64,000 nt of DNA from Halomonas zincidurans B6. Its GTDB lineage: Bacteria; Pseudomonadota; Gammaproteobacteria; Pseudomonadales; Halomonadaceae. The DNA is taken from NCBI RefSeq assembly GCF_000731955.1, contig NZ_JNCK01000001.1, positions 3,410,001 through 3,474,000 on the forward strand, given 5' to 3'. The notes under the pieces are model-generated. The model saw only the letters and a program-made list of their open reading frames with translations. It made no database searches and was not told where the DNA came from. Shown piece by piece: positions 33,947 through 42,925 of this stretch. The translations under genes and the position numbers were made by a program. Positions within the stretch are counted from its first letter, which is position 1; every line of letters begins with the position of its first letter.

Positions 33947-35295
33947 GCGAGCTTGTCCGTCGCGATCCGCGCAAGGAGTGGATCGCCCGCAACCGCCTGC
34001 ATCCCGAGCATCTCGCGGTGCTTGCGGAGATGAACGGCGACGTCTCGCCCAGCGAATGGATGGGTCCCAACGGGCTGACGCGGCGCGATCCGCATGCCGT
34101 GGGGTTCATCGGTCCCAATGGTCTCAAGCGCATCGATCGCAGCGGCGCGCAGCAGGCCGCCAGCCAATCCGCACGCCGCCAGGCTCAGCCCGGGGACGCG
34201 CGTCGCCGCGTCGACATCGAATCCCCCGCCTTCCTGGTCGCCGTGGTGCCCGACATGCCCGGCGGCCGTCTCTCCGCGCACGATCGTGACCTGCTGGGGC
34301 TGGCGAGGCAACTGGCCGATGCTGACCCGGACGCGCCCGGGGCGGTGCTGGCCATCGTCTTCGGAGAACGTCAGCAAGGCGAGGGCAGCGGCGAGCTTAA
34401 AGCGCAAGGCGAGGGCAACGGCGCGCATGAAACCTCCGTCTTTGGCGAGGCCGGTGTCGACCGCCTGTTGCGGTTGCCGATAGACAGCCGCGCCGGGTAT
34501 CTGCCCGAAGCGCGCATTGCTGCGCTGCAGGCAGTCGAGCGCGAACTGGCGCCCCGCTACTGGCTGCTGCCCGATTCACCGCTCGGCGGGGGCGATCTGG
34601 GCCGGCGGCTGGCCGTGCGGCTGGGTGAGCGCCCGGCGGCGCAGGTCTGGCAGGTCGAGGCGGATACCGCCGGCGAAACTGGATGGCGCTGCACGGCGCG
34701 TGGTGCCGCGGGCAACAGCGATATCCTGCGCGCGCTGCCTCGCGTGGTGCTGGCGCTGGCCGAGTGCGCCGAACCGGTCAGCGAGACGCGCCATGCCGCT
34801 CAGCCGGTCGCGCTCGCTCAGGCACTGCCCGAGGTACTGGCACGCCTCGAGGATCTGGGCGAGGTCGCCGTCGATCCGGCCAGCGTGGCGTTGGCCGAGG
34901 CGGAATTCATCCTGTCCGCCGGTAATGGCGTCAAGGACTGGGATGGCTACCATCACGCCGCGCGGGTGCTCGGCGCGACCGAGGGGGCGTCGCGGGTTGC
35001 GGTCGATGACGGGTTCATGGCGAGGGACCGGCAGGTCGGCGCGACCGGCACCTGGGTTTCCGCGCGAGTCTACGTGGCGGTGGGCATCTCGGGCGCCATT
35101 CAGCATCTGCAGGGCATCCAGAGCTGCGACAAGGTCGTTGCCATCAACCTCAACCCAGGCTGCGACATGGTCAAGCGCGCCGATCTCTCCGTGATCGGCG
35201 ATGCCGGCGAGATTCTCGCCGCGCTGGTAGCCCGCGTCGAGCGCTATCGTGAACAGCAGCGGGAGCAACAGCAGGAGAATCGCGATGCCGCGTAA
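33943..35295 (+). CDS. Electron transfer flavoprotein alpha subunit (dgc-associated, long form)
   Basis: This 450-residue protein carries the C-terminal FAD-binding domain of ETF alpha (RQVGATGTWVSARVYVAVGI, then GIQSCDKVVAINLNP and DLSVIGDAGEIL). Ordinary ETF alpha is about 310 residues; the excess is an N-terminal extension of about 90 residues (HPEHLAVLAEMNGDVSPSEWMGPNGL) and a loose, Gly/Glu-rich insertion near 145-165. It overlaps dgcB by 4 bp and the beta subunit by 11 bp. The likely role is as electron acceptor in methyl-group oxidation for DgcA or DgcB. A housekeeping ETF would normally be encoded elsewhere. Confidence 0.83.
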   Translation: MSELVRRDPRKEWIARNRLHPEHLAVLAEMNGDVSPSEWMGPNGLTRRDPHAVGFIGPNGLKRIDRSGAQQAASQSARRQAQPGDARRRVDIESPAFLVAVVPDMPGGRLSAHDRDLLGLARQLADADPDAPGAVLAIVFGERQQGEGSGELKAQGEGNGAHETSVFGEAGVDRLLRLPIDSRAGYLPEARIAALQAVERELAPRYWLLPDSPLGGGDLGRRLAVRLGERPAAQVWQVEADTAGETGWRCTARGAAGNSDILRALPRVVLALAECAEPVSETRHAAQPVALAQALPEVLARLEDLGEVAVDPASVALAEAEFILSAGNGVKDWDGYHHAARVLGATEGASRVAVDDGFMARDRQVGATGTWVSARVYVAVGISGAIQHLQGIQSCDKVVAINLNPGCDMVKRADLSVIGDAGEILAALVARVERYREQQREQQQENRDAA

Positions 35296-36094
35296 TCCCA
35301 CGTCGTCGAATCACGCCATGCTCGATGTCGCCGTGCTGGTGTCGGTCGGCCGTCACCCGCTGACGGCGCGTACGCGGCGTGCCGACCAGGATGCCCGCGC
35401 AGTGGAAATGGCGCTGTCATTGAGTGACGCCGCCGTTCGCCTGATCCATGCCGGCGGCAATGACGCCGACCACCAGGAGGCCCTGCGCGGCTATCTCGGC
35501 ATGGGGCTTGGCGGGCTCGACCTGATCAAGCAGGCCCCGAATGCCGATGTCGTCCCGGCATTGGCCGAGGCGCTGCGAGACACGCCCCTGCAGCTGGTGC
35601 TGACGGGCACGCGAGCCGAGACCGGAGAGAGCTCGGGGCTGGTGCCGTATCTTCTGGCCGAGGCGCTGGGGTGGCCGGTGATCAGTGGGCTTGCCGCGGT
35701 GGAAAGCGTCGACCAGGGCATGGCGACGGTGCTGCAAGCACTGCCACGTGGCAAGCGTCGTCGCCTGAGCGTGCGGCTGCCGGCCATCGCGACGGTGGAT
35801 GCCAGCGCGCCCGCCGCGCGCCAGAGTGCCTTCGGTCCGGCACGCCGCGGTGAGCTCGCCACTCGCGCCTGCGCCGACGTGCCCGATGAGCTGCAAGCCC
35901 AGTGGCACGTGCAGCCGGCGCGTAAACGACCCAAGCGGCTCAAGATCGTCAAGGCGACCTCGGCCCGTGACCGTTTCAAGGCGGCAGCGGCCAAGGCGGA
36001 CAGCGGCAGCGGCCAGTTGCTCAGCGATGTATCGCCGAAGCAGGGCGCCGAGGCGATATTCGCACTGCTCAAGGACGAGGGCGTGCTGCGCTGA
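35285..36094 (+). CDS. Electron transfer flavoprotein beta subunit (dgc-associated)
   Basis: This 269-residue ETF beta-type protein shows DAGA-like features: a nucleotide-binding N-terminal half (LVSVGRHPLTARTRRADQDARAVEMAL) and VLTGTRAETGESSGLVPYLLAEALGWP, the typical AMP-site region. The C-terminal third is basic and ends SPKQGAEAIFALLKDEGVLR. It overlaps the alpha-subunit gene by 11 bp. It ends the six-gene dgc operon and is convergent with otsA; the 162-bp gap between them (36095-36256) holds no gene. Confidence 0.82.
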   Translation: MPRNPTSSNHAMLDVAVLVSVGRHPLTARTRRADQDARAVEMALSLSDAAVRLIHAGGNDADHQEALRGYLGMGLGGLDLIKQAPNADVVPALAEALRDTPLQLVLTGTRAETGESSGLVPYLLAEALGWPVISGLAAVESVDQGMATVLQALPRGKRRRLSVRLPAIATVDASAPAARQSAFGPARRGELATRACADVPDELQAQWHVQPARKRPKRLKIVKATSARDRFKAAAAKADSGSGQLLSDVSPKQGAEAIFALLKDEGVLR

Positions 36095-36256
36095 CAGCCG
36101 CCCGGCGACTACAGCAGGCAGAGCGCGATCTCGAGTGCCATGGCGGCGGTTGGCTCGGAAACGAGGAGTCCCGCTCGCTGAGTTGAGTATAGCGGGTAGT
36201 TCTTCGGACGACTGCCGAGGCCGTTTTGTACGCGCCGGCCGTGCGAGGCCCGGTTA

Positions 36257-37648
36257 TTACGCGCTCGATTGGGCGTCGGCCTGCTGCTGGCTCAGGTGCT
36301 CCATGAAGCGCCGGCGCCATTCAAACAGGCTGTTGCGCCGGAGCATGCCGATCATCTGCTGGTAGCGCTCGCGGCGCTCGTCCAGCGGCATGTTCAGCGC
36401 CTGTTCGATGGCGCTGGCGATGGCGTGCACATCGTAGGGGTTGACCAGCAGCGCGCCACTCAATTCGTGGGCGGCGCCGGCCAGCTCGCTGAGTACCAGC
36501 ACGCCGGGGTCGTCGGGGTCCTGGGCGGCGACGAATTCCTTGCAGACCAGGTTCATGCCGTCGCGCAGCGGGGTCACCAGGCCGACCCGGGCGGAGCGGA
36601 ACAGGCCGATCAGCGCTTCGCGGGGATAGGTCTTGTTGAGGTAATGCACCGGTACCCAGTCGAGATCGGCGTAGGTGCCGTTGATGTGCCCGGCCATTTC
36701 CTCGAGCTGGCGGCGCAACTCGTCGTACTCGGGAATCGCGCTGCGCGAAGGGCTGGCGATCTGCATGAACATCGTCCGCTGGCGGCGATGCTTGAAGTGG
36801 GTGAGCAGCGCCTCGAAGGCATTGAAGCGCTGCACCAGGCCCTTGGAGTAGTCGAGCCGGTCGGCGCCGATGATCAGATCGCGCTCGCCGAGATCCTGCT
36901 TGAGCTGGCGGGCCTGCTCGTTGGCGCAGGAACGTTCGGCCTCGCCGGCCAGCTCGTCGACGTCGATGCCCACCGGATAGACGCCGGTGCGCACCTGCTT
37001 GCCGTTGCATTCGATGGTGTCGCCGAAGACCACGGCGTCGAAGGTCTCGATCACCGCCTGACGGAAGGCGTGCAGGTCGTTGTCGGTCTGGAAGCCGAGC
37101 AGGTTGTAATGCAGCAGGTCGTCGAGCAGCTCGCGATAGCCGGGCAGCGCGCGCAGCAGGTCGTAGCTGGGAAACGGGATGTGCAGGAAGAAGCCGATCG
37201 GGTCGCTGACGCCTTGCCCGCGCAACGCCTTGCCCAGCGGCAGCAGATGATAGTCGTGGACCCAGATCAGCTCGCCGCCCTCGAGCAACGTGCTCAGCGA
37301 GCTGGCGAAACGCTCGTTGACGCGCTGGTAGGCCTTGGCGTAATTCAGCCGGAAGTCCATGGCGCCGAGATTGAAGTGGAACACCGGCCAGACGACTTCG
37401 TTGGAGAAGCCGAGGTAATAGTCGTCGTAGTCCTCCTTGGACAGCGGCAGGGTGGCATAGGTGATGTTGTCGTGCTGCACGGTGGTGGGCCGGCTGGTCG
37501 ACGACTGGCTGACCTTGCCGCCCCAGCCGAACCACAGCCCGCCGTATTCGTTGAGGGCGCCGGTGATCGCCACGGCCAGACCACCGGCCTGGGGCTTGCC
37601 GGATTCGGGGATGGATACGCGGTTGGAAATGACGACGAGACGGGTCAT
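36257..37648 (-). CDS. otsA: Trehalose-6-phosphate synthase
   Basis: This 463-residue GT20 glycosyltransferase makes trehalose-6-phosphate from UDP-glucose and glucose-6-phosphate. Family motifs: SNRVSIPE and GGLAVAITG at the N-terminus, WVHDYHLLPLGKALR around 128-142, RLDYSKGLVQRF around 260, and RDGMNLVCKEFVA followed by LSELAGAAHEL near 350-385. Trehalose is an osmoprotectant in salt-tolerant bacteria. Its ATG overlaps the stop of the GH15 gene (ATGA), so it is the last gene of a tightly coupled otsB-GH15-otsA operon. Confidence 0.95.
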   Translation of the reverse strand: MTRLVVISNRVSIPESGKPQAGGLAVAITGALNEYGGLWFGWGGKVSQSSTSRPTTVQHDNITYATLPLSKEDYDDYYLGFSNEVVWPVFHFNLGAMDFRLNYAKAYQRVNERFASSLSTLLEGGELIWVHDYHLLPLGKALRGQGVSDPIGFFLHIPFPSYDLLRALPGYRELLDDLLHYNLLGFQTDNDLHAFRQAVIETFDAVVFGDTIECNGKQVRTGVYPVGIDVDELAGEAERSCANEQARQLKQDLGERDLIIGADRLDYSKGLVQRFNAFEALLTHFKHRRQRTMFMQIASPSRSAIPEYDELRRQLEEMAGHINGTYADLDWVPVHYLNKTYPREALIGLFRSARVGLVTPLRDGMNLVCKEFVAAQDPDDPGVLVLSELAGAAHELSGALLVNPYDVHAIASAIEQALNMPLDERRERYQQMIGMLRRNSLFEWRRRFMEHLSQQQADAQSSA

Positions 37649-39474
37649 ACGGCCTCCTCCCAGCTACGACTGAGGTGTAATGCCGAGTTGATCAACCCGA
37701 CCATGCTGTAGGTCTGCGGGAAGTTGCCCCACAGTTCGTGATTGGCGGTGTCCAGGTCCTCGGAGAGCAGCCCTTGAGGGTTGCGGCAGGCGAGCATGTT
37801 CTCGAACAGGCGCCGCGCTTCGTCCTGGCGGCCGATCGCCCAGAGCGCGTCGATGTACCAGAAGGTGCAGATGTTGAAGGCGTTCTCGGGGCGGCCGAAG
37901 TCGTCGGCGGCGGCATAGCGGAACAGGTGATCACCGCGGCGCAGTTCGGCCTCGATGGCGCGGACCGTGGAGGCGAAGCGCGGGTCGTCGGCGCGGAGGA
38001 AGTCGAGTTCGTGCATCAGCAGCAGGCTGGCGTCCATGGTGTCGCCACCGAAGCTCTCGGTGAAGGCCTGGCGCGACTCGCTCCAGGCCTCGTGGCAGAT
38101 GACCTCGTGCATGCGGTCGGCCTGCTGGCGCCAGCGGGTCGAGTCCTCGCGCAGTTCGAGCTGGCCGGCGATGCGCGCCAGCCGGTCGCAGGCCGCCCAG
38201 CACATGATCGACGAGTAGGTGTGCACGCGGGCGCGGCCGCGATATTCCCAGATGCCGGCGTCGGGCTTGTCGAACAGCCGTGCGGCCTGTTCGCCGAGCA
38301 GCGTGAGGCGGCGGAACAGCGCCTCGTCGCCGGGGCGTGCCAGGCGCTCGTCGAAGAACGCCTGGTTGGCCGCCAGCACCACGGCGCCGTAGACGTCGTG
38401 CTGGACCTGGCCGTAAGCGGCGTTGCCGGTGCGTACCGGACCCATGCCGCGGTAGCCGGCGAGCCCGGGGACGTCGTACTCCTCGAGCCGCGCTTCACCG
38501 CCGATGCCGTAGAGCGGTTGCAGTTCGTGCTCGGCGGCGCCGACCACCAGGTTGATGATGTAGTTGAGGTAATTCTCCATGGTGGCGGTGGCGCCCAGCC
38601 GGTTGAGCGCGTGGACCACGAAGTAGGCGTCGCGCAGCCAGCAGTAGCGGTAGTCCCAGTTGCGCTGGCTGTCGGCGGCCTCGGGCACCGAGGTGGTCAT
38701 CGCGGCGATCACTGCGCCGGTATCCTCGAAGGTGCTCAGCTTGAGGGTGGTCGCCGCGCGGATCACCGCATTCTGCCAGTCGAAGGGAATCGCCAGTCCG
38801 CGGACCCATTCCTGCCAGTAGGTGGCGGTCTCGCTATGGAACCGCTGGCACATGGTGGTCACCGATTCGGTGACGCTTTCGTCGGGGCCGAGCAGGAAGT
38901 TGAGCTCGCCGTCGAGCACGATCGGCGATTCCTGCAGGACGTAGGTGATCGAGGCGTCGGTGGTCAGGCGGGTGACCCGGTTGCGGCCGATATAGCGAAT
39001 ATGATGGCTGCCGTGCGTGGTATGCGGCGTATGGGCGCCGTATTCGCTGGTCGGGCGCAGCTTGACGCGGATCACCGGGGTGCCTTCGAGGTGCTCGACG
39101 CGGCGTACCAGCGCCACTGGACGAAAGGCCCGGCCGAACTGGCGAAAGCGCGGGCAGAAGTCGTTGATGCGGATGCGCCCGCCGTACTTGTCGGTGAGTT
39201 CGGTGCACAGGATCGCGGTATTGCGCTGATAGTATTGCCGGGTATCGGCCAGGTCCTGCAGCTCGATCGAAAAGTAGCCGCGATCCTGGGTGTCCATCAG
39301 CCGCGAGAAAAACGGGTCGGCGTCGAAGCGTGGCAGGCAGCACCAGACGATGCGGGCCCGGGAATCGATCAGTGCGCCGATCTGGCAGTTGCCGATCAGG
39401 CCGAGTTCGAGGGTGTTTTGTTCCGTATCCTGGGACGGGGTCAAGGGTCTTGCGTTGTCAGGCTTTCCAGCCAT
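37645..39474 (-). CDS. Glycoside hydrolase family 15 protein (glucoamylase/trehalase-like)
   Basis: This 609-residue protein has the GH15 layout: an N-terminal beta-sandwich (LIGNCQIGALIDSRARIVWCCLPRFDADPFF) and an (alpha/alpha)6 barrel with NWDYRYCWLRDAYFVVHALNRLG near 280-303. Family enzymes hydrolyse alpha-glucosides; mycobacterial relatives are trehalases. There is no signal peptide, so it acts in the cytoplasm. It overlaps otsB by 34 bp and otsA by 4 bp. A GGAGGT ribosome site lies inside the end of otsB. Its place between the two trehalose synthesis genes suggests a role in trehalose turnover or related glucosides, which the sequence cannot settle. Confidence 0.88.
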   Translation of the reverse strand: MAGKPDNARPLTPSQDTEQNTLELGLIGNCQIGALIDSRARIVWCCLPRFDADPFFSRLMDTQDRGYFSIELQDLADTRQYYQRNTAILCTELTDKYGGRIRINDFCPRFRQFGRAFRPVALVRRVEHLEGTPVIRVKLRPTSEYGAHTPHTTHGSHHIRYIGRNRVTRLTTDASITYVLQESPIVLDGELNFLLGPDESVTESVTTMCQRFHSETATYWQEWVRGLAIPFDWQNAVIRAATTLKLSTFEDTGAVIAAMTTSVPEAADSQRNWDYRYCWLRDAYFVVHALNRLGATATMENYLNYIINLVVGAAEHELQPLYGIGGEARLEEYDVPGLAGYRGMGPVRTGNAAYGQVQHDVYGAVVLAANQAFFDERLARPGDEALFRRLTLLGEQAARLFDKPDAGIWEYRGRARVHTYSSIMCWAACDRLARIAGQLELREDSTRWRQQADRMHEVICHEAWSESRQAFTESFGGDTMDASLLLMHELDFLRADDPRFASTVRAIEAELRRGDHLFRYAAADDFGRPENAFNICTFWYIDALWAIGRQDEARRLFENMLACRNPQGLLSEDLDTANHELWGNFPQTYSMVGLINSALHLSRSWEEAV

Positions 39475-40208
39475 GTCAGTACCTCCTGTACTGATTCAAG
39501 GTAGCAGGTTGCGACAGTCTCATCCCGGCTGCCGACGCGCACGGAATGCCCGCCACGCGCGTTGACGATGCGAAAGGCGTCCTCGTCGGTGACGTCGTCG
39601 CCAATGAACACCGGCGTGCGACCCCGGAAGGCCGGTGCTTCGTCGAGTAGCCGGGCAACGGAAGTGCCTTTGTGGTAGCCGCTGGGGCGCAATTCAAGCA
39701 CGCATTTGCCGGGCACCAGCTCGAAGGTTTCGCCCAGCGCCCGATGCTGGGCTTCGAAGAATGCGCGGCACGCCTCGGCGAGTTCCGGGGCGCCGCGGTA
39801 GTGCAGGGTCAGCGAGACGCTCTTGTCCTCGTAGTACAGGCCGGGACGGGCCTCGACGAAGGCCGCCAGGGCATCGCGGCAGGAGGCCAACTGGGCGGGC
39901 TGGTCGACCGCCGTGTGGCGCGTGCCGTCGGCGTCGCGCCATTCCAGCCCGTGGATGCCCGCCATCGGCAGGGAAATCGGCGCGAGCAAGTCTTCGAGCT
40001 GGTCCAGCGAGCGCCCGCTGATCACCGCCACGGCGCCGTCGAAGGTCTTTTCGAGATTGCCGAGCAGCGTCTTCAGACGCGGCGATACGCGGACATCGTC
40101 GGGATGGGCGGCAAGCGATACCAGGGTACCGTCGAAGTCGAGAAACAGCGCCCAGTCGCGGCGCGGCAACGGCAGTTGCGAAGAAGAAAGATACATCGAG
40201 GTGGACAT
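39441..40208 (-). CDS. otsB: Trehalose-6-phosphate phosphatase
   Basis: This 255-residue HAD-type phosphatase removes phosphate from trehalose-6-phosphate. The nucleophile motif is FLDFDGTL near the start, VISGRS follows around residue 60, and FIGDDVTDEDAF holds the Mg-binding acids near 205. I chose the ATG at 40208; a TTG at 40235 in frame would add nine residues, and neither has a convincing ribosome site. First gene of the otsB-GH15-otsA operon. The 193 bp upstream (40209-40401) contain a strong imperfect hairpin at 40325-40353 without a T-tract and no gene. Confidence 0.93.
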   Translation of the reverse strand: MSTSMYLSSSQLPLPRRDWALFLDFDGTLVSLAAHPDDVRVSPRLKTLLGNLEKTFDGAVAVISGRSLDQLEDLLAPISLPMAGIHGLEWRDADGTRHTAVDQPAQLASCRDALAAFVEARPGLYYEDKSVSLTLHYRGAPELAEACRAFFEAQHRALGETFELVPGKCVLELRPSGYHKGTSVARLLDEAPAFRGRTPVFIGDDVTDEDAFRIVNARGGHSVRVGSRDETVATCYLESVQEVLTWLESLTTQDP

Positions 40209-40401
40209 GGGGCTGCGCGAACTCGTCTTTGTCAATGGTCGGGTTCATCGGCGTACCTGCTTGGAGAGCCTCAAGCCGGCGCCAGGTGAGCCCCGCTCAT
40301 GATAGACAAATCAGGGCGTCGGTTGGCAACGCCGGCTACACGCCGGTGTTGCCCGGGCGCGCCCTGTCTCGCAGGCAGCGGGTGGAAGGGGGTAGTGCGG
40401 C

Positions 40402-40578
40402 TCAGTGCTCGGCCTGTTCGAAGCGCTCGGCGGCGCGCAGCGCCTCGTCCTGAGTGGCATGTTCGGAGACGACGTTCTCGTTGTCGGGCTGGCTTTCGTC
40501 GATGACCACCCAGGCAGTGATCGTTTCTTTCAGGTCGCTGCTGTCGAAGACCGGTTCGATACGGGCTTGTTTCTGCAT
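40402..40578 (-). CDS. Small conserved-looking acidic protein, unknown
   Basis: The 58-residue frame starts with ATG behind a canonical GGAGG. The protein (MQKQARIEPVFDSSDLKETI...) is acidic, has no cysteine or membrane segment, and contains VVSEHATQDEALRAAERFEQ, a pattern that suggests one helix after a short beta pair. I do not recognise a family. It is the last of three small genes in a row on the minus strand, following the metallothionein-like gene by 35 bp, so co-transcription is likely. Confidence 0.65.
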   Translation of the reverse strand: MQKQARIEPVFDSSDLKETITAWVVIDESQPDNENVVSEHATQDEALRAAERFEQAEH

Positions 40579-40613
40579 CTGTTTATCCTCCGTGATGAAG
40601 TCGCCGTGATGGC

Positions 40614-40817
40614 TTAAAAGCCTTCCCGAGTCAGCTCGCCGGACGGCGGGCGATTGAGTTCGGTACAAGGGCAGTCCGGGTGGACGCAGGGTAGCCCTTC
40701 CGGATGACCGGCGGCGCAGCCGGTGCAACAGAACGCCTGGCCCTCGCTGAGCGCGGCATTGTCGCTGGTGACCTCGTTTTCGCAGCCCGTGCAGGCGCAG
40801 GTTCCCAATTCGGCCAT
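40614..40817 (-). CDS. Bacterial metallothionein-like protein
   Basis: This 67-residue protein has nine cysteines and two histidines arranged as CACTGC, FCCTGCAAGHP and CVHPDCPC. The pattern, including the CCxxCAxGHP core, matches the bacterial SmtA/BmtA metallothionein family that binds Zn, Cd and Cu. The ATG has AAGGAGAG at good spacing. It sits between two other small genes on the same strand. Metal storage or detoxification is the expected role; no metal-responsive regulator is adjacent. Confidence 0.82.
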   Translation of the reverse strand: MAELGTCACTGCENEVTSDNAALSEGQAFCCTGCAAGHPEGLPCVHPDCPCTELNRPPSGELTREGF

Positions 40818-40896
40818 CGCGTCTCTCCTTGGCGTCGGTCGTGAATGGCCCTGTCAGCGTAGACACGCCGTCGAGCCGCTTGCCAGCCCGGGCTCC

Positions 40897-41202
40897 TCAG
40901 TCGTCGTCCACGGCGGCGGTCTGGAAGGCGCGCTTGTCGTCGGGCAGCCGCACGGTATCGCCCAGCGACAGCTCGTCCAGCGCGTTCATCCGCTCGCCGC
41001 TGGCGGCATCGATCAGCGCGACCACGTCGCCGATGCTGGTCGCGTCGCGATAGGCCTCGACGCGAATGCGCACGCTGGCGCCCTTGTAGCGGGCGGTGAC
41101 GATGCTGCCGGGATGGGGCTCGCCATACTCGTTGGGGTCCTTGGCGTAATGCGAGGCAACGCTGCCGGAGCCGGGATTGTCCCAGTCGACGTGCTTGTGC
41201 AT
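40897..41202 (-). CDS. Small beta-rich protein, unknown
   Basis: This 101-residue soluble protein starts MHKHVDWDNPGSGSVASHYAK behind a CAGGAGAA ribosome site. The middle (IVTARYKGASVRIRVEAYRDAT) looks like an SH3-like or barrel segment, followed by DVVALIDAASGERMNALDELSLGDTVRLPDDKRAF, which resembles a small-domain ligand or RNA-binding fold. I do not recognise a named family. It is the first of three small minus-strand genes ahead of the trehalose operon. Confidence 0.65.
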   Translation of the reverse strand: MHKHVDWDNPGSGSVASHYAKDPNEYGEPHPGSIVTARYKGASVRIRVEAYRDATSIGDVVALIDAASGERMNALDELSLGDTVRLPDDKRAFQTAAVDDD

Positions 41203-41404
41203 GGCGTTCTCCTGTCGATGAGTGTCTCTGTCAGGATAGCGCGCCCCGGCGAAGACGAAAAAGCCTACCCCGTCCCGCTCATGGCGTCAGTTGTCGACTC
41301 GAACAACCTGCAGGGGTTTACACGCTGTCCATGCACCACCGTATACCGAACGGTCGATCCGACACCTCGGCGGGCGGCGGTGCAAGAGGGGCTTCCAGAC
41401 CTTT

Positions 41405-42328
41405 CTACAGGGCTCCCAGCTCCGTCCGCACGAAATCCCGAAACACCCGCACGCGCGCCGGCGCCGCGCGTCCGCTGAGACTGATCGCATAGAGTTTTCC
41501 CTCCGAGACACTCCACTCTGGAAGTACCCGCGATAGAGCCCCTGAAGCCACTGCCTTCGCGGCGACCAGATCTGGAATGGGGCCAATCCCGCCCCCGGCC
41601 AGTGTCAGGCGCAGCACGCTGGCATAGTCGCTGGTCCGAATGACCGGGCGGGCGATGACTTCGTTGGAGCGTCCCCGCCGGTCGGTCAGCCGGAGTTGCG
41701 CGGCCCCCGCGAATTCTCGCGAGACCACCCAGTCGTGCGCGGCGAGCGCCGATGGCGCATCGGGAGTGCTTCCGTGAGCCGCGAGGTAAGCCGGCGCGGC
41801 ATACAGACCGATGCGGAACTGCGCCACCGCCGAGGCCCTGTACCCCATGTCCGGCAAATCGCCCACACTGGCGCGTAGCGCGATATCCACTCGATTGACG
41901 GCGAGATCGAGTGGCGCGTCGGTCACCAAGAGTTCGACCGTGATCTGCCGATGTCGGGCGCGAAACCGCACCACAAGCTCGGGCAAGACATCCATCCCGA
42001 GATCCACGGGAGCAGTCACCCGCAGGTGCCCGCGCGGCATTTCCTGCGATTGCCGTGCGCCTTCCACCGCATCGTCCAGCCACGTCAAGGCTTCTCTGGC
42101 CTTGGCATGGAAAGCCATGCCTTCCTCGGTTGGCGAGACCGCCCGCGGGGTGCGCGCCAATAGTGTGACCCCCAGACGCCGCTCCAGGCGCGAGAGCCGC
42201 CGACTGATACTGCCCTTGGTCTCTCGGAGGTGACGGGCCGCGGCCGACACGGTGCCAAATTCCGCGACCGCGCAGAAGGCGCGTAGATCTTCAAGGGCGC
42301 CCCCGATAGTTTCCGATTCGTCAACCAT
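41405..42328 (-). CDS. LysR-family regulator divergent from DoxX and dioxygenase genes
   Basis: This 307-residue regulator has its helix-turn-helix in about residues 12-70 (LRAFCAVAEFGTVSAAARHL, SRRLSRLERRLG) and an effector domain from about 95. It is of the subgroup that begins with a short acidic tail before the first helix. The ATG at 42328 is preferred over a TTG nine bases upstream. It is divergent from the DoxX and DODA-type dioxygenase genes, with a 102-bp shared gap, and probably controls them. The 202 bp downstream (41203-41404) hold nothing I recognise. Confidence 0.87.
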   Translation of the reverse strand: MVDESETIGGALEDLRAFCAVAEFGTVSAAARHLRETKGSISRRLSRLERRLGVTLLARTPRAVSPTEEGMAFHAKAREALTWLDDAVEGARQSQEMPRGHLRVTAPVDLGMDVLPELVVRFRARHRQITVELLVTDAPLDLAVNRVDIALRASVGDLPDMGYRASAVAQFRIGLYAAPAYLAAHGSTPDAPSALAAHDWVVSREFAGAAQLRLTDRRGRSNEVIARPVIRTSDYASVLRLTLAGGGIGPIPDLVAAKAVASGALSRVLPEWSVSEGKLYAISLSGRAAPARVRVFRDFVRTELGAL

Positions 42329-42430
42329 GAGTTCCAATCTTGTTGTCTTACACAGAGCGGGAAACTACCGCATTCTGCATCCCTGTTCCAACACGACGTG
42401 ACCGAACCTTACTGATCGAGGAGCTACACG

Positions 42431-42892
42431 ATGACGACTACGATGCTGAACCGCTCTACGCCCGCCACAGGCACACTGGACAAGCTCAGCATGCTGGCTT
42501 ATCCACTGATACGGGTGACGACGGGGCTGCTGCTCATGCCTCACGGCGCGCAGAAGCTCTTTGGCTGGTTCGGCGGCTACGGCCTCTCCGGCACCGGCGC
42601 CTACTTCGGGGACACGCTGGGCATGCAGCCCGGCATTCTGTTCGCGCTGATCGCCGGGCTGATCGAGTTTTTCGGCGGGTTTGCGCTGGTGCTGGGCCTA
42701 CTGACACGACCAGTGGCTGCGGTGGTCGCCGTCTTCTTGGCGGTTGCGCTGAGCGTCCATGTCCCCAACGGCTTCTTCTGGACCGATGGCGGTATCGAAT
42801 ATCCACTCATGTGGCTCCTCCTCGCAGTGGCGATCGTACTGCGCGGGGGCGGTGAATACTCGCTAGACCGGCGCCTTGGCCTGCGCTTCTAA
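42431..42892 (+). CDS. DoxX-family membrane protein
   Basis: This 153-residue protein has four membrane helices and the DoxX-family pattern: PLIRVTTGLLLMPHGAQKLFGWFGG near the start, and LIAGLIEFFGGFALVLGLLTRP in the middle. DoxX proteins are quinone-linked or redox-associated membrane subunits with roles in oxidative or thiol stress. A GAGGAG ribosome site precedes the ATG. It lies 33 bp before the dioxygenase gene, so both form an operon under the divergent LysR regulator. Confidence 0.87.
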   Translation: MTTTMLNRSTPATGTLDKLSMLAYPLIRVTTGLLLMPHGAQKLFGWFGGYGLSGTGAYFGDTLGMQPGILFALIAGLIEFFGGFALVLGLLTRPVAAVVAVFLAVALSVHVPNGFFWTDGGIEYPLMWLLLAVAIVLRGGGEYSLDRRLGLRF

Positions 42893-42925
42893 GCGACCTT
42901 AAGAACGTTTCGGAGGATGCTATCC

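Noticed and set aside
40325..40353. Terminator upstream of otsB
   Set aside because: The stem is strong but imperfect, and no T-tract follows on either strand; it was mentioned only as a hairpin.
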